Shown: positions 24,048-37,958, counted from the first letter of the stretch. The stretch is DNA of 64,000 bases from Litoditis marina (GCA_964036275.1 OZ038438.1:10115321-10179320); one strand, 5' to 3'. Notes: generated by a model not told the origin, from the sequence alone. Made by a program: numbers and translations.

Positions 24048-25076
24048 GTCTCCGCAAAGCGACCACCAGGGCGATGAGAAGAGGACGCGCGCGGCTGTTT
24101 ATCGACGCGAGCGGGCTCGATGCGTCGCGTGAGGCGGCGCGGTCCTGCAGCCACCGTATTGAAACATGGACTGTCGGTATAATACGTGCCCTGACAATAA
24201 GTTGCCATTGAAATTTGGTTTCGCGCGTGCCCCCACTTGTTGAGATGAGTGCAAAACTCCCTGCTCAAAACTCTGACAACTCTCCTTTAGGATAACTCGG
24301 CCTCTTTTGCTACAAAACTGAATTTCGATAGATAGTCTCTATTAGAGAGACGTTCATTTTTTGGGCAAATTCCACAAGGAACCGCAAATTTCGTTAACCC
24401 TGCAAGTTAACCGTTAACCATTTTTCACCGTTAACCATTTTTTGGTAACCCTTTGGTAACCCTTTTTTCTAACGTCTTTTGGGCAAAATTCGCGGTTACC
24501 AAGTGGTTAACAAAAGTGTTAACCATTTTTTTGATTAACGGTTAACTGGCGCGGTTAACAAAAAACTCGGTTGAATTCGCCCATTTTTTGTCAATTATAC
24601 ATCACTGAGAACGGTAGATGTTTCACCTAGTATTTATTGCACTCAAATAGACACTCTCGCACTACAATATTTATTATATATTACATAAACTCGTAACATT
24701 GGTGTTTCAAACAGTTAGCACAAAAGCCGCATTATAATGCTCGAGAAAGCACTAGTTGCTCATATCGCTATTGGCTAGAAAATAGGTATACCTGTATTTA
24801 AATACGAAAATCTCCGGGTCGCTGATTTTATATGCAATGCGTTATTTGTAATATTCTAATATGCTATGAATCGAATATTAAAAATAAATTAACTCTACGA
24901 GCATGCTATCTATTTGCTGAAGCTACAATCTGATTGGAGAACTCTTGGCTCCAAGATCCTATGAATTCTATATACAGTCAAAACATCTATCTAAACACCA
25001 CAACAAACGAGGATGAATAACAATAGGAACTTGTAGAGAAAGAATACGATAGAACTCAAATGAGAGCGACAGCATC
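24048..25076. other. Spacer between MADF start and PDPR-like stop
   Basis: Holds a GC-rich stretch next to the MADF start, then a GTTAACC-rich element (24385-24580), then AT-rich sequence. I see no further gene. Confidence 0.55.
24385..24580. repeat. GTTAACC-rich inverted repeat cluster
   Basis: Repeated GTTAACCATTTTT, GGTAACCCTTT and inverse AACGGTTAAC/GCGGTTAACA units over about 195 bp, giving a palindromic layout. Similar GGTAACC/AAGTAACC units occur at about 9208-9250, in an intron of the LEM gene, and near 17855. Probably an old non-autonomous element. Confidence 0.6.
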
Positions 25077-28000
25077 CTACTGTGTTGGTCTGTAATGCAA
25101 TGGGTGTTCAGACGAAATCATGGGCAGTGACGGCGAGTGTAGGTTTATTCGCACAGGAAACCGTTTGCCAGCTATGTCCAGTTCATATACGCCGCGTTGG
25201 AGGAACTCCGTGGAAACACCGAACTCCTTGTTTTCCACAAATGCGATGCAAACCTCAAACAGTAATGAAATAAAATTAGACAGCAGCCTTCAAACGGGGA
25301 GAGGCAAGCTACTCTGCACCGTTTCTTCTTGAAACCGCACAAAAGAGTGTTTTTCTTCTCGAAAACTTGTGTATTACCAATTGGCGAGTAAAACCGAAAA
25401 TACTCGCTTTTTACAACTATGCTCACTAGAAAACTCGTTTTACGCTATGTGTTTTTATACAATATTAGCTCTGAATCCGCAAACCTTAGTTGGAAATTAG
25501 TTGCCTATGGAAAAAAAGATTTGTGATTTCTAGGAGACCGTAATAAGAGAAAAATATAAATTGACTCGATCTAATAAAGTTTAGGAGACAGCCGGAACAA
25601 TCCGGTATACTGTACTCACCTGGCAACCTAGTGTGAAACCGTAGGCAGCCGATGTTGTCAGACCAACCGCTTTTCCATCTCTAGAATACATTTTTACTAT
25701 TATTGAAGGAGAAAGAAATACGTACTTTATGTACTTCATGTTCAAGATGCCAGTTCTAGAATGTCTCGCTCTTAATGTCCTACATCGAATGTTTAAATAT
25801 GGGTTATTCGTATAGCCAATTACATTGCGTTTTGCGTTGAAGCATTCATTACAGAGCTACTACGCAAAATACATCATACATTCGCAAAAAACGACACAAA
25901 TTTATTCAGGAAACACAAATTGACCCCCCTGACGGAATTTCACGGAATTAGAGGTTGCTTGTAATTCTGAGCACATGACGATGGCATGTTGAGGGCGAAC
26001 ATTTTCGTTTTCCACATATTTTAATTTCCAATTTCGATGTGACACGAACCGGAACAGCGTTTCTCCGCCCTGTGGCCACGGGTCAGTATCCTTGTCGTGC
26101 TTATCTACCATCAGTTGCACGAATCTTTTTGTCACCCCCTTCTCCAACTGCTTCTCTAAGGCATTTTTGCCAACAAAATCCTTCTGAAATGAACAATTGA
26201 ATTATAGATCACACTATTTATAGGATGTAATTCAAAGCGGAATCTTATCCAATACCAAAAGGTGGGATTATTGTAGCAACTACTATGTAACACTGAATCG
26301 ACTGCCTTGGTGGGTAAAATGTTCGACAAATGCTATGTTAGTTTTCTACATTAGATTCTAACACTAAAAGCTTGAATGCCCTTTGTGACCAGAAGCTCGT
26401 ATGACCATACAATCCCATATTCCCTTTCATTTCTATAATGCCTTAAAGAAGGACGATTATGTGGTCCAATACCGACGTTTCAGTCCTTTAAACTGCAATA
26501 CATTTTTCATTTTTTTCAGCAGTTTGAAGGACCGATGCGCCGGGTTTGGTTCACATAATCGTCATGTTTTAAGCTGAGCCGCTGAACGATATGGGATTAA
26601 AGGCGTGAGTCAATAATTCCCAATAAGAAGTCATGAGATGAACACGCGACTAATTCGGAACTACATGGTCGGTACGGCGATGAAGTTGAATTTGTAACGA
26701 ACAATATAGAAACATCTTAATATATGGAGAATAATGTGAGAAGAGAGGGTATAAAACAGTGCGTAAAAAGCAAACACTACAGCAAACAGAACTAGACTGA
26801 TTTCTGTGCGTTAGAGAGCTAGATTTTCTACATTATATATTCTGATACTGAAAGCTTGAATGTCCCCCAGTTAACCAAATCATGTTGTGAGAGAAGATTG
26901 AAACTAGACGAGTCTAGTAATGAAAGATAGACAGGAACGTTTTGGCTATTTGGTTTACTAGGGGTACAGCTGACCGGGACCGCCTAATCAGTATTGTACA
27001 TACTTCAAAGTCAACCCTGAAGGCTTGTCGTAAGGCGTCGTAGCCTCCTCTCTGTAAGAGAACACAACAATGAAACACCCACAAGTGCTGTAACGTTCAG
27101 TTCATAGGTAAAATACATTGTATTGCTATCAAACAATACTGTATCACAACAACTTAGACTTTCTCCCGATTTTCCATATCTTACTTCCTGTATTTGAACT
27201 GAAATGGAACAGACAAAAGGCATGAATATTTACCTCGAAATCCACTCGGAACGCTCTTCCACACTCGACTGGAGTGACGGTGGCATTGATATCTTGACCC
27301 CAATACACGTAGAACTTCTCAATGCGAAGTTGTCTCAGAGTGTAGTAGCCAGCATGTAGCATACTATACTCTTCTCCAGCCTCCACTATGCGTTCGTAAA
27401 CATTTTGAGCCACCTGTTTAAATACATTTATGAGCAATATCTAAGAAAAGCGAGGTAAAACAGCCAAAGAGCACATATGGGAAGAAGAGGTGTCTGATTT
27501 TGAAAACATCAACAGTCTTACCAGAGGACACTGTCAGAATAATGGTTATTTTCCTCAGAATCACAGTAACATAAGTGAGTAGGACTGCACAGAGCACCCA
27601 CGTGAAACAATCCCACCAGCTTAGCTAGTGAATATCAAGACTGAATTGACAAACTGTTGGCTTACTTCATTGGGGATATAGACGACCCATCCCAACTCTC
27701 CACAATGAGTCACGCTTATTGCTCGAATACCGGTGGCCATGCCTATGTTGATCTTCTGAATACAAACATGCGTGAACGAAAAGAAACGATAAGCACGGGA
27801 AAGTAAAAACAATCAAATGGTACTCTACAAATTGAGGCTTGAACGAACCTGGCAGGTGAAGGTGGGGAAATCCTGGCTAGACATAGACAAACCGGTGACA
27901 TCAGCCATCAAATAACGAGAGGACGGCCCGACTACATCGAGGGCAGTGTATAGACCGGTAACATCCTGAGCAATAATCAATGAATCAAAAAAATCTATAA

Positions 28001-31000
28001 AAAGTCTCTATCCCCTTGCAGTCTTGTACTCTTGTACATATAAATACCAACTTGAATATGGACGTTTGACTGAAGCTCTCGCGCCCATTTCTTCATCCAA
28101 GTGAGACATCGTTCTTGTTGTATCGTTGGCGCCACCATGAAAAAACTGAAAAAGAAACCCCAAAATGAACAAGATATTCCGAATCTCGCCGATCTCTCTC
28201 TCGAACAATATGCTGAACATTTAGATTTCGGTCAACCGCCCTACTCAAAGACAAATATGCATTAGCAACAACAGAAATAGTGTCACACCTTGTCTCCGAG
28301 AGCCGACTTAGCGTACAATCGGTCACGTATCCACCCTGTTCGTGTTGCATTCCCGTATAAACTGTCGTACCGATTTGACGATCAATATTGGCCGAGCAGA
28401 CATATTGTAGAAATTTAACCGCATCTGGTCCCTGATATGGAACAATCAATCTCATGGCAAGCAAACGAGTCGCGGATGCGACAACCCAATCAATTATTGC
28501 AACAGGGAGTACAATTAGCCAAATTAGGCAAAGATAGCAAAATAGGTGCAGAGCGAAACATACCGTGATATCGAACTTGCTGAAGCTGCTCATGTCAATT
28601 AGCCCCACACGTTCTCGACACGCTTCATACTCAGCTGCCACTCTGAACTGGCAGATTTAAACGAAAAATGTGGAACAAAACAGGAGAAAAGAAAGTGTTT
28701 CTTGAGACATTCTAAAGAATATCACAAAATGAAGGGTGTGGGTCCGTTCGAAATGGAACTAGACGATGACATAAAAGTTTTGTATGGAAAATCAAATTCC
28801 GAACTGGTACACATACACCATGGGCAGTTTGGCAAGAGCAAAGGAATAGGCAATATACAAAATCACTAACCTATCGTACCACACCGGCTTCCCTATCAAA
28901 ACATCCTGGCCTTGTTGCAGAGCGTTGCGTTCCTGTTTTGCGTTCGCTTCAAACCAAAGAGGACGCTCATACCTGGTAAAAGAGTTTATTATCCCAACAA
29001 GGAACAGATGGGCACATTCAAACAGTTGCAAGTCCTTCAACTGAAATGTCAATTTTAAAGCAGAAATGATGTGTAATTTCCTAGTGTAACATCACTTCGT
29101 TCCTTATGTTGAAATGCCCGAACAACGCAAAGAGGGAGAGGCAACGTGACAGAAAAACACATTCGCCTACGATGAGGAAGCGGCGAGGTAGACGGACACT
29201 CACCCCATGATTTCTCCAAATACGGCACCTGCATCTCTGAGTTGATGGTAAATGGGGGACATTCGCAGGTTCCTAGCAGTATGACATTGGTGCGAATGGT
29301 ACATGTTGGAATACGTCATGGCTGAAATACAACTATTGGACGACTGACTGTCAACGTCTCCCCGCGGTGGTCCACTTGTTGGCACACGCACACGACAACT
29401 AACAGACTAAGTAGATAAGTATATAGATAACATTTGTCCAGTGAAACAGTCTCACTGTGTACCAACATGCATCTAAAAACTGAAACCAATTGGGAATAGG
29501 AACGCTGATATGAGTACCTGCTATCTCGGGCACCCTCTCGGCTAGATACTGTGGATTGGCATGGTGTCGCAGGAAACGACCGATATCTACCCGCGCAACG
29601 TCCAACTTCGGAACTCCATCGCAAATCATGTCGGATAGAACCTACATGAGAACAAGCAAATTAAGTCGCGAAAAAGCATGCCGAGAAAACCTCCGAATTG
29701 ACAGATATAAATTCTTCAGATTCACCCAACATTCGGTGAAATCTCGCTGCTTCATAACTCTGGTAAGGATCAAAGCTCGAAAATGCCCTCATAAACATCT
29801 ATCCAATATATACCCTACAATCGACATAAGGTATAAGATAGGACCGTCACATACCTCTCCCAAACCGCCGGCCAATGATAATCCTTGACCGCTCAAACCA
29901 TTCAGCACATAGTAACCTTTAGCCTGAAATACTAGATAACGCTAAGGAGAAGATACATTTATCAATTTTCCACCGTTTAATTGGAACACGTACAACTTCA
30001 AGATTCGTAGAGAACACGATAGCAGTGTTATCAGGACAAAGAAACAATAACATGTTCAACAGACAGCCAGAACGCGTCAGGAAAGGAAAACAACCAGACA
30101 GGAAGACAGTTGCGGAGCGGAGTGAAACAAATTAGAAGAGAGAATGAATGAGTAATCACCTGACTAGTCTCTCCGACACACGGTGCTTTGTCGGGGGTAT
30201 AGGACTCAGTTCCACAAATGAGATCTCCGTGATCCACATTTCCCAGCATGGGACAACGATGCAGAAGACTTTCCAGACACGTTTCTGTACATTATAAAAA
30301 TCATTGGACATGAAGATGGCGAAAGTGTTGCTATGGAATAGAACGCAGACTCTCGTCTGAAGAAGTGGGAAACTGACCGAAATTGTCCCAATCAGCCACA
30401 GGATGTTGCCATTTTCCCAATTCGTTGCCCTGTCGGGATAGAGGACGAATCGTGTCTTCTCGAAAACCGGCACAAAGTGTCTTGAATCCGGTAGCTCGCA
30501 TCATGACATTACCATCAAGATCATTGAACACTGAAAAGATAGGTTACGCGACAGGAGGCCACCACCACTACGCCCAGCTGTAACGCGTTATGTCACCAAA
30601 GACCATCTAAAAGGCCGTCGACTGGTACATGTGAGAAGCTTCAACTCAAAAGGTGGACTGCATGGAAAGTATTAGAACCAGCTGCTAGCTACATTCTCCA
30701 TTAAACTGGCAGAACAAAATACCACGTGAGTAAAACATGCATATTGCGATGCTCATACATGTTGACGAAATTATGTTTGTTTCAGTAAATAAAACTACTC
30801 CAAGTGGGGACGTGGAATCTATTAATTCACCTGGTGTATTCTCTGAAACCATTCCAGTCGGTAACTTGGTCGTATGAACATATGTGTATGTGCATGGATA
30901 CGCTGATGTCTGCACGTGTTGATGAGGCAAGTCCTTCACTAACACCGTCCCAGTCCACTGAAATATACTCTATCAGTTGAGTCGTCACTATAAGTACCAT

Positions 31001-33106
31001 CCGGAACATAAGTGAAAAAGGGTTACTAACGATTCCGCTGCAATCGACGAAGCGTGGTGTGTCGACCAGGCCGCAACTCGTATCCACGCCATACACCTGA
31101 TGCTCGTCTCCCAGAAGAACCTCTTTCACCTCACAACCCTCGAAAACTTCAGCTCCTGAAACCTCCATCGTATAATGACTGATCCAAACAGTTCTGCAAT
31201 GTATATAAAAACAATTTTGAATTACAGACAAAAATGTAAGTTATAGAGCACAAAAACCAAAAGCTAGACCTACCATATTCCTTAGCTTTCCTAGCTAACT
31301 CCTGACAGAGAGCCACAGGGTCTAAAGCCACATCTTCTGGTGAATAAAGTGCTAACTGCAAAAAACAAAACTGAAGATGAAGCCAACCTAGGGCGACCGT
31401 GTTGAATGCTCCATTGAATCACGCGTTTTCCTTACAATCGGGACTTTGAACTACTATACTTTCAACAATGGTCGCACTTTACTTGTGAAAACCTGAGCTC
31501 GCACCCGGTTTTCTAGATAGGTTATCTGGATAAGAACCTTATTTTAATTAAATTTCAGCGAACGACAAAGTTACCTCACGTAGGAAATGAGCCTTGACTG
31601 ATGGAACGAGATGAAATGACTACTTAATAAATTCCTCTACAAATATGATGAGTGATAAACAACCTGTACATCTTCGGACATCAAAAAGGGCCAGCGTTGA
31701 AGCATTTCGTTCTGACAATCGATTAGCTCGACTTCATCATTATGAAGCACTCCTGACACACAAAATATGAACTATGTATAACTGAATTTTGAGAAATGTA
31801 TTTAAACGTAAGGCTAGGTTCATACTTTTTTACGCTGCAAGTTCAGTCGTTTCGCAGCATTTTTGCAGTTGTTGCAAAGTGCCGCTGTAGCCAGATGCAG
31901 CTGCCACTTTACGCTGCGTAAAAGCATGAACAACCCGCATAAATATGATGTGCAACTGACTGAGTGACCCGACCACAGTGTTTTGGGAAGAATGCACCAT
32001 TCAACACACCTCGTGAATACATTCGTCTCAGAAGAACTTCACTTTGAATAGTCGACGCCAGATAAACACGTCCGCACTTGACGAAACCTGCTACGGTATA
32101 AATATACAAAAAAGTAGAAGGCGATACTCATACTGTTAATACATGTTGTAATTTCATACATATATATATATATATATATATATACAAATATAATATTTCC
32201 GGGTGTTGTACTTGAATCTCATATTAAGCACTATAGTGTAAACCATAATCGCGAACGGAACTAATGAAGTATTGAAGGCATTCTAATTGACCATTCCGTA
32301 GAACAGACTAGTACATACGGAAGCGTCCAGACTCCGCGAGCTCAGTGTACAGTCGAAGTGAGATGTCGGCCAGTTGCTGATTGGTGGGATCTTGCCAGAA
32401 TATGGGAGCGGTCATGAGACCTGCGTTCACTCCAGTTGCTCCGCCACAACCCACGCTGCAACCGAATCTCATTTTCGATGGTTGCAAAGATGAAACATTG
32501 ATGAAGGAAGGCAAGTTCAAATGGACATAAAATTTCAGCAAGTTCAACGATGTCAAGCCATGAACAAGCCAAACTATGTATTGTGATGCTTCATCTGAAG
32601 CGGAGAGTCTGAATCGTAACTTGTACTTACGCATCCTTCTCGAATAGGCAGACTTTCTTTCCTCGTCGGGCTAGATGATAGGCTACAGAAGTTCCAGATA
32701 TGCCGCCGCCGCACACAACCACATCTGCCCGAGTTGATAAATTTCTGGAAACATTATTGTATACTTGCCAATATGAACATATACGATTCTCGAAACCGTT
32801 TCGGGTAAATTGGTACATTCGTTTCACATCCCGACATTTTGAATTGATGTTTTAGTTTTACGTTTTCGGGGGAATTGAGGACAGCCGTTTTTCTGTAACA
32901 CGTGTAACTGTAAATTGGACGTTTTGTAAACTATGCTTCGTACAACAATCATACAAACCACTTGAGTGAGAAAGTTCAGAGCTGAACTGTAGAATTAATG
33001 GGCTTAATGGGCCAATGGCAGAAAATAGAACTCACGCAGCAGAGTAATTTCTTCTGAAAACTCGCGATCCCGTGGAGCGCACGTATGTGTAGAGGACACG
33101 GCGCAT
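25077..33106 (-). CDS. PDPR: PDPR-like FAD oxidoreductase/GCV_T protein (mitochondrial)
   Basis: PDPR regulates pyruvate dehydrogenase phosphatase in mitochondria and belongs to the dimethylglycine/sarcosine dehydrogenase family. Exons: 33106-33036, 32744-32631, 32455-32319, 32087-32010, 31752-31664, 31355-31274, 31155-31031, 30957-30831, 30530-30378, 30284-30160, 29923-29855, 29641-29518, 29321-29204, 28972-28871, 28642-28564, 28431-28289, 28145-28052, 27965-27849, 27755-27666, 27413-27234, 26183-26050, 25680-25620, 25253-25077. All phases agree; about 862 residues against roughly 880 in vertebrate PDPR. Seen: an Arg-rich presequence (MRRVLYTYVRSTGSRVFRRN), FAD-binding GGGISGTSVAYHLA, C-terminal FAD contact GLSGQGLSLAGGLGE, and a GCV_T fold (RVGLIDMSSFSKFDI, RIEKFYVYWGQDIN, ECGRAF). 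The PDPR-type tail has DPWPQGGETLFR, TTSAAYGFTLGC and RGVYELDIAGKRF. The tail favours PDPR over DMGDH. An in-frame 48-bp candidate exon (27051-27004) is annotated separately. Confidence 0.92.
26442..26573. mobile_element. GGACGATTATGTGG inverted-repeat element, copy 1
   Basis: The left arm CTTAAAGAAGGACGATTATG and the right arm (CACATAATCGTCATG...TTTAAG) are inverted. The interior has CTTTAAACTGCAATACATTT and inverse CAGTTTGAAGGACC. It lies in a PDPR-like intron. A second copy is at 60302-60436. Confidence 0.7.
27004..27051 (-). other. Candidate 48-bp in-frame cassette exon, partial duplicate
   Basis: Between two PDPR-like exons, with a TTACAG acceptor and a GTATGT donor; both ends are phase 0. 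It encodes RGGYDALRQAFRVDFE. The previous exon contains AGYYTLRQ and ends AFRVDFE flush with its donor. This looks like a duplicated exon with the central portion deleted. Skipping it gives the family-typical junction, so it is optional or dead. Confidence 0.5.
32157..32184. repeat. (TA)n microsatellite
   Basis: About 28 bp of alternating TA in an intron of the PDPR-like gene. Confidence 0.9.
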
Positions 33107-33521
33107 CACATCGGCTTGGAGCTACAACACTGACATAGAACCTTGATCACATGGAGGAAGTGGACACTGTATGCACTTGATGAAACCGTGTTGAAGAAGC
33201 GAAGAACAGATAGTAATTCCCCGTCGCAAACGAGTATGCCAAGAGATGCCCAATATAAACAAAGTTTTATTTAGGAGAGAATTGCACGAGAGTGCTGATA
33301 ACAGTATATAGGTCAACAGGGGAAAATAAAATAACTGAGAAAAAACCGTAACAACTAAGCGAGACTAAAAACCGTAGTTCTGCACAACTTAATTTAACAA
33401 TATTCTGCAACATAAACAATATATGAAATGAAAAGGCTATGCAAAACATTGGAGAAATAAGAGTACCAAAAAATGTGTACGACACCCGCACTCTACCTGT
33501 ATGAAAAAAGTTAAGTTCAAT

Positions 33522-36500
33522 CTATGAAACACGCCAATGCGACTTGAAAAGGCTGGAAAACTGATCCAGTCGGTCTGCCTTTGAGTAGATACAAAAACCT
33601 AGAGCGGCATACCTCCAGGTATGCAACTTCACCTCCATGAAATGATCCTGTAATTTGATAAACAATTGGTTGATTTACATTCGAACGTAACCACATATTG
33701 GGAACTTCCGTTGCTTCTTCTATCTATATACTTTACCATTTGATTAATTCGGAAACACTTTCAGAAACAAACATATGAAATCTATCAGATTATAAGCCCT
33801 CAGAGATGAAACTCGCGATCAAACTAGCACAAATGTTTTACTCACATGACACATGACTTCAAATGGCGAATTCGTTATAGTTCTTTGTACGAGCTTCTAA
33901 ATTAGTGTCGATACAAAATCAACCATGGGTTACGAGGAAAAGAGTGTGTTACGTCTCGAGGCATGAAAACAAAGTTGAATTCCCTCTCCCCTTCTCTTCT
34001 TACTTCTACGTTCATACCTCATACATCTGAATGGCATTATCGATACGACCACCAAACAACTCCCGAAGGCAGACAGCTATCCATTCCATATTGATAACGA
34101 CGAGGAATTCGGCGTACAAATTAAAATCTGAAAATAAAACGCTCACTGAATATCTGGCTATCATGACTACCTTCATAAAAGCCATAGACCGAACGAACCA
34201 GTAGGCATAACTTCAGAGAAATGTTTGAGGTAAGGAGTACATTCGTTGTCGCGTGATAAGCCCCCGTGAATATCGCACATTCTCTGGAAAAAGGATGATC
34301 AACAACACCGAATTGGAATGATTTTGAAAACACACGGGTAATTTGTCTCCCTTCTAATTGGAGTCGGATGTTTAAAAATAGACGCAGAAGTGAGGATCAT
34401 CGATCTTGAGTTGAAAAAGTTTGGCTACCAAATAAAAAATGTGTGTAAAAAAAAATTTCATAATGGCAATGCCTCTGTTTATTTCCACTCGGAATGAACG
34501 GTATGAAAACATACTGACGCAAAACTAACTTATTTTTTGACGTGAACGCGTAAGTGAACCAAATCAGTTTTTGTAGTTTTATGTGGATCTCCTTGTTCAA
34601 TTTCTGGTTGCATTATAGTGTGAACTACCGCTATTTTGAGATATACTTCGTCACTGTGCTCGTTGTTGTGCTGTGCTCATGCCTTACTACACTCTGTAAC
34701 TATACTATGCGTTTCACTCTGTTTCAACTTCTTCTTCCATTAATGATTACATTTTTTTCATGATTTACATGCATAACAAATACATTAATCAAAGGAGAAA
34801 GGGGTCATTAAAATTGGTAAATAACATTTAGTACCTGCATAACTACTTTTCAACTTACTAGAATGGCGGATGAACGAAGAGTTAACAGATCAAGAAATAG
34901 AAAATCTTTCCCCGCCAAAATGGCCTTCTTGGCGTACTGCTTGGCTTTCCTGAGCAAAATATCACTCTTAATATTGAACTCCATAAAATCATATTTGAAA
35001 CTTAGCAAAAATCCAGTCGAACTGGAAACTAAGCACGGATAATTTTTCCAAGAGCGAGAGTCTGCAAGTGCTTAATGTTGTAGATTATTTTCCATATATG
35101 TTCTAGTGCTTAACGTTGAAGAGTTTTTTCCACATATGTTGGTAAGTTAAAGAAATTATTGAAACAGATCGTGAATCTTATGTCAACATTAGATTCTGTA
35201 CACCTTCGGTCCACCTGCTTACATTTACATACAAACCGAAAAACTATCTAGTGGAGTATCTAGTGGCCCAAGTACAGTCACATTCGTAACTGTGTAGTAA
35301 GTTGCGTTATGCTGGTCTGGTTTTGATTTCGAGGATCGGTGATAAAATGCTACAACTCACGTGGGTAAGCCTCGCTTACAGGCAATGAAAGCAGTTAGCA
35401 ATAAAGCTGACGCGACTGATTTTTTATCAGTGGTATCCTTCTGTAGAACATTGCATATTGAAATGCATTGATCGGCGAATTGTAACAGAAAATACGAGTC
35501 CGAGTTTTCATCTAATTCTCGTCTTTTAGATCTATCAGTTCCGTAATTTTTCCTAAATAAAAAATTATGAAAATCATAAATATGTGGGTTTCGATTTTTC
35601 ATGTGTACATTAAAAGAACTGGAGAATGCACGAATTTAAATAAATAATATGGAATAATCTTCTTAAACGTAAGGAAAACCATAACCACAAACAACCCACT
35701 TGTTTCTCTCCTCTGAAGTACTATTCGCAACATTTCGATTACATGGCTTAATAATGGGCGAGTCTTCTAATCCGACCACCGGAGAGAATAGAACTGATAT
35801 ATCAGAAATATTTTGACGCTGGAAAAATTAATGTTCACATTTATTGATAATGACTTATGCCTATTGGGATGGGTGGCCTCTCGTCACACAACATGATAAC
35901 CTAACCTTGAACAGAAAGAAAGATTCCAAGTCAGACATATGCGAGATTTAGGTAGTTTCTCATTTTGGGCGAGCTTTATGCTATACGTCTCAAACAAAAG
36001 CAAACGTGATGAATACCGTCCGAAACAAAGGTTTCCCCCCATGAGCGACTGTTTTGGTTGACCATAATTCCACTTTTTTGATGATTAAAATATTAGGCAG
36101 CGACTGTATTTACTTGTCAACGTTTATTTTCAAAGAACACGACTCTTTCACAGTCTCATTCTCGAATTTTAGATAATGACGGTAACATGAGCATTCATTC
36201 GTGTTAATGGAAAACTAGTATTACAAGTTTTGCTTATTATTCATGTCAAAAAGGGAGAATGAGCCAGCAGACGTGAATGAGAGACAACCATTATGCGGAC
36301 CCGGAGCACCACTCCCCTCTAAGGTAATCCCTTCTCACATAATGTTTGTAAGGCGTAGGCAGGCAGTTGGTCTTATCCACATTGTATCTAAAGAAGAATC
36401 ATACCTGATTGATGATCTGAAGACAACATTCTGTGAGGCGTAACCACAACGAAGGCTCGCTGGCCAAGTAGGGAATGAGCTGTTTGTAGATCCGGAAAGC

Positions 36501-37958
36501 TGCCGGATAAGCGCCAAGTTGTTGAAAATCTAGAGCACCCTCATACAGCTCAAAAAGTAGCTTCGTATTATTCGTCTGCAACAAATTTTCAGCATTACAC
36601 CAGCTATTCGAATAGGCAGAGGAATCTTGCGATCATATTATGTTTATTCAAATCTCGGAGGAGCTTTAAAGGTTCCTTCTTTATTATTTTGAATACATCA
36701 TATCACATATAGTTATTGATCAGATTCATTCAAATAGTATTTGATTAATGGAATGCGGAAGTTACAAACCTCCTCGCAGATTGCTTTTGACGGTTCACGT
36801 GCGACTTCCATGGCACGAGCACAGATTATTAATGAATCAGCATACGCTATAAATAGAACACATTTCAATTACATGGGAACATGAAGCGGATAGTGTTCAA
36901 TGAACTCATTGATGCATTTGTGAAACAATCTAATGTAATTCAACAAGTCAAAACGTCTGCTGACAATAATAAGAAACAAACAACACCTACACAAACATAA
37001 TTATACAATATTATAACTAAAACAACTTCTTTTCACACTTATTAATTACAAGCTAACCGGTTACGTGCTATTTTCATAACATTGCAATCCGCGCTCCATT
37101 GATAAATTACCTCCCTTTAAGATGATTCAAACGTCTTCAATGAACAGAGACATTAAATGAAGGTAAGAGCGATTCAGTTGTGAGTAAGCCTAATTTGCTG
37201 GAGAATTCTGATCTAAAAGACTTCATTATGATTGAGAAGAACAGTAGTTTTACTCAATCAATTCTTACTCAATTTATCAGATGTGTTTTCAATTGCGTCG
37301 CCAGGCCACGGAGAGAATTATTAGCGAGTGTGAGAATCTAATGATTTATTTACGTACTTGAATAACACCTCACAGTGCGCAATTAATTATCAGAATGATT
37401 GTTGTTTTCCATGGAACAAACCGAATTCTTTTGGAAAATACTTGATATTCAGTAGATGCCAGCTAAACTTCCTACGGAAGCAACCGATAGTTTTGTACAC
37501 ATGGGGCCAGGTTGTTTTCATTGCACGCAACCCACGCACAGGTTGCATGTGTACAAAACTAATGGTTGCATTTCAAATGCAACCAAATTTGTCTACAACG
37601 GTGAAACTTTTTGGTTATGTAAAGTGCAGCGCTTTTTGACTCCGTATAAACTTGTTATGAGACAAGATATTTATTATTAATGCACAATATATACATTTAT
37701 TATTATATGCACACGGAATATTTCTTAACAAAATAATATCAGCTTAGGTTTAATATATTTTTAAGCGAATCGGACGGGTTAAACCATACCACGACCACCG
37801 TAACGCTCGATATGAACTAGTTTAATTGCTGTTAGTTGGCGTTTAGGAGTTCCAACTACTAGAGAACTTTGTAATATTGATCTGGAGGTGTTGTTGAAGT
37901 TAAGAAGTGAACATGAAATGTACGGGCGACAGTTCGGATAGGTGAGAGGATTCTTCAT
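33522..37958 (-). CDS. CNOT10-like TPR protein (N-terminal half absent or missed)
   Basis: CNOT10 is a helical-repeat subunit of the CCR4-NOT mRNA deadenylase complex. Exons: 37958-37790, 36846-36770, 36575-36405, 35818-35700, 35552-35361, 34949-34859, 34283-34199, 34127-34018, 33647-33522; phases agree; about 379 residues. The best support is exon 3, where LGAYPAAFRIYKQLI...SEPSLWLRLTECCLQI parallels the CNOT10 repeat ending PRLWLRLAECC. Later matches are QFADQCISICNVLQ, SVASALLLTAFIACKRG and GGRIDNAIQMYE. The first exon (start 37958) and the 34283-34199 exon rest on phase alone. Vertebrate CNOT10 is about twice as long; no exons for its first 350 or so residues were found before the next gene at 38300. 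Could be a truncated paralogue, an incompletely modelled gene, or another TPR protein. Confidence 0.6.
37479..37585. mobile_element. ATGCAACC-family inverted-repeat element, copy 2
   Basis: The left arm GCAACCGATAGTTTTGTACA continues into CATG; the right arm CATGTGTACAAAACTAATGG continues into TTGC. The interior has GGTTG/GCAACC units like those at 5550-5735. It lies in a CNOT10-like intron. Confidence 0.65.
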
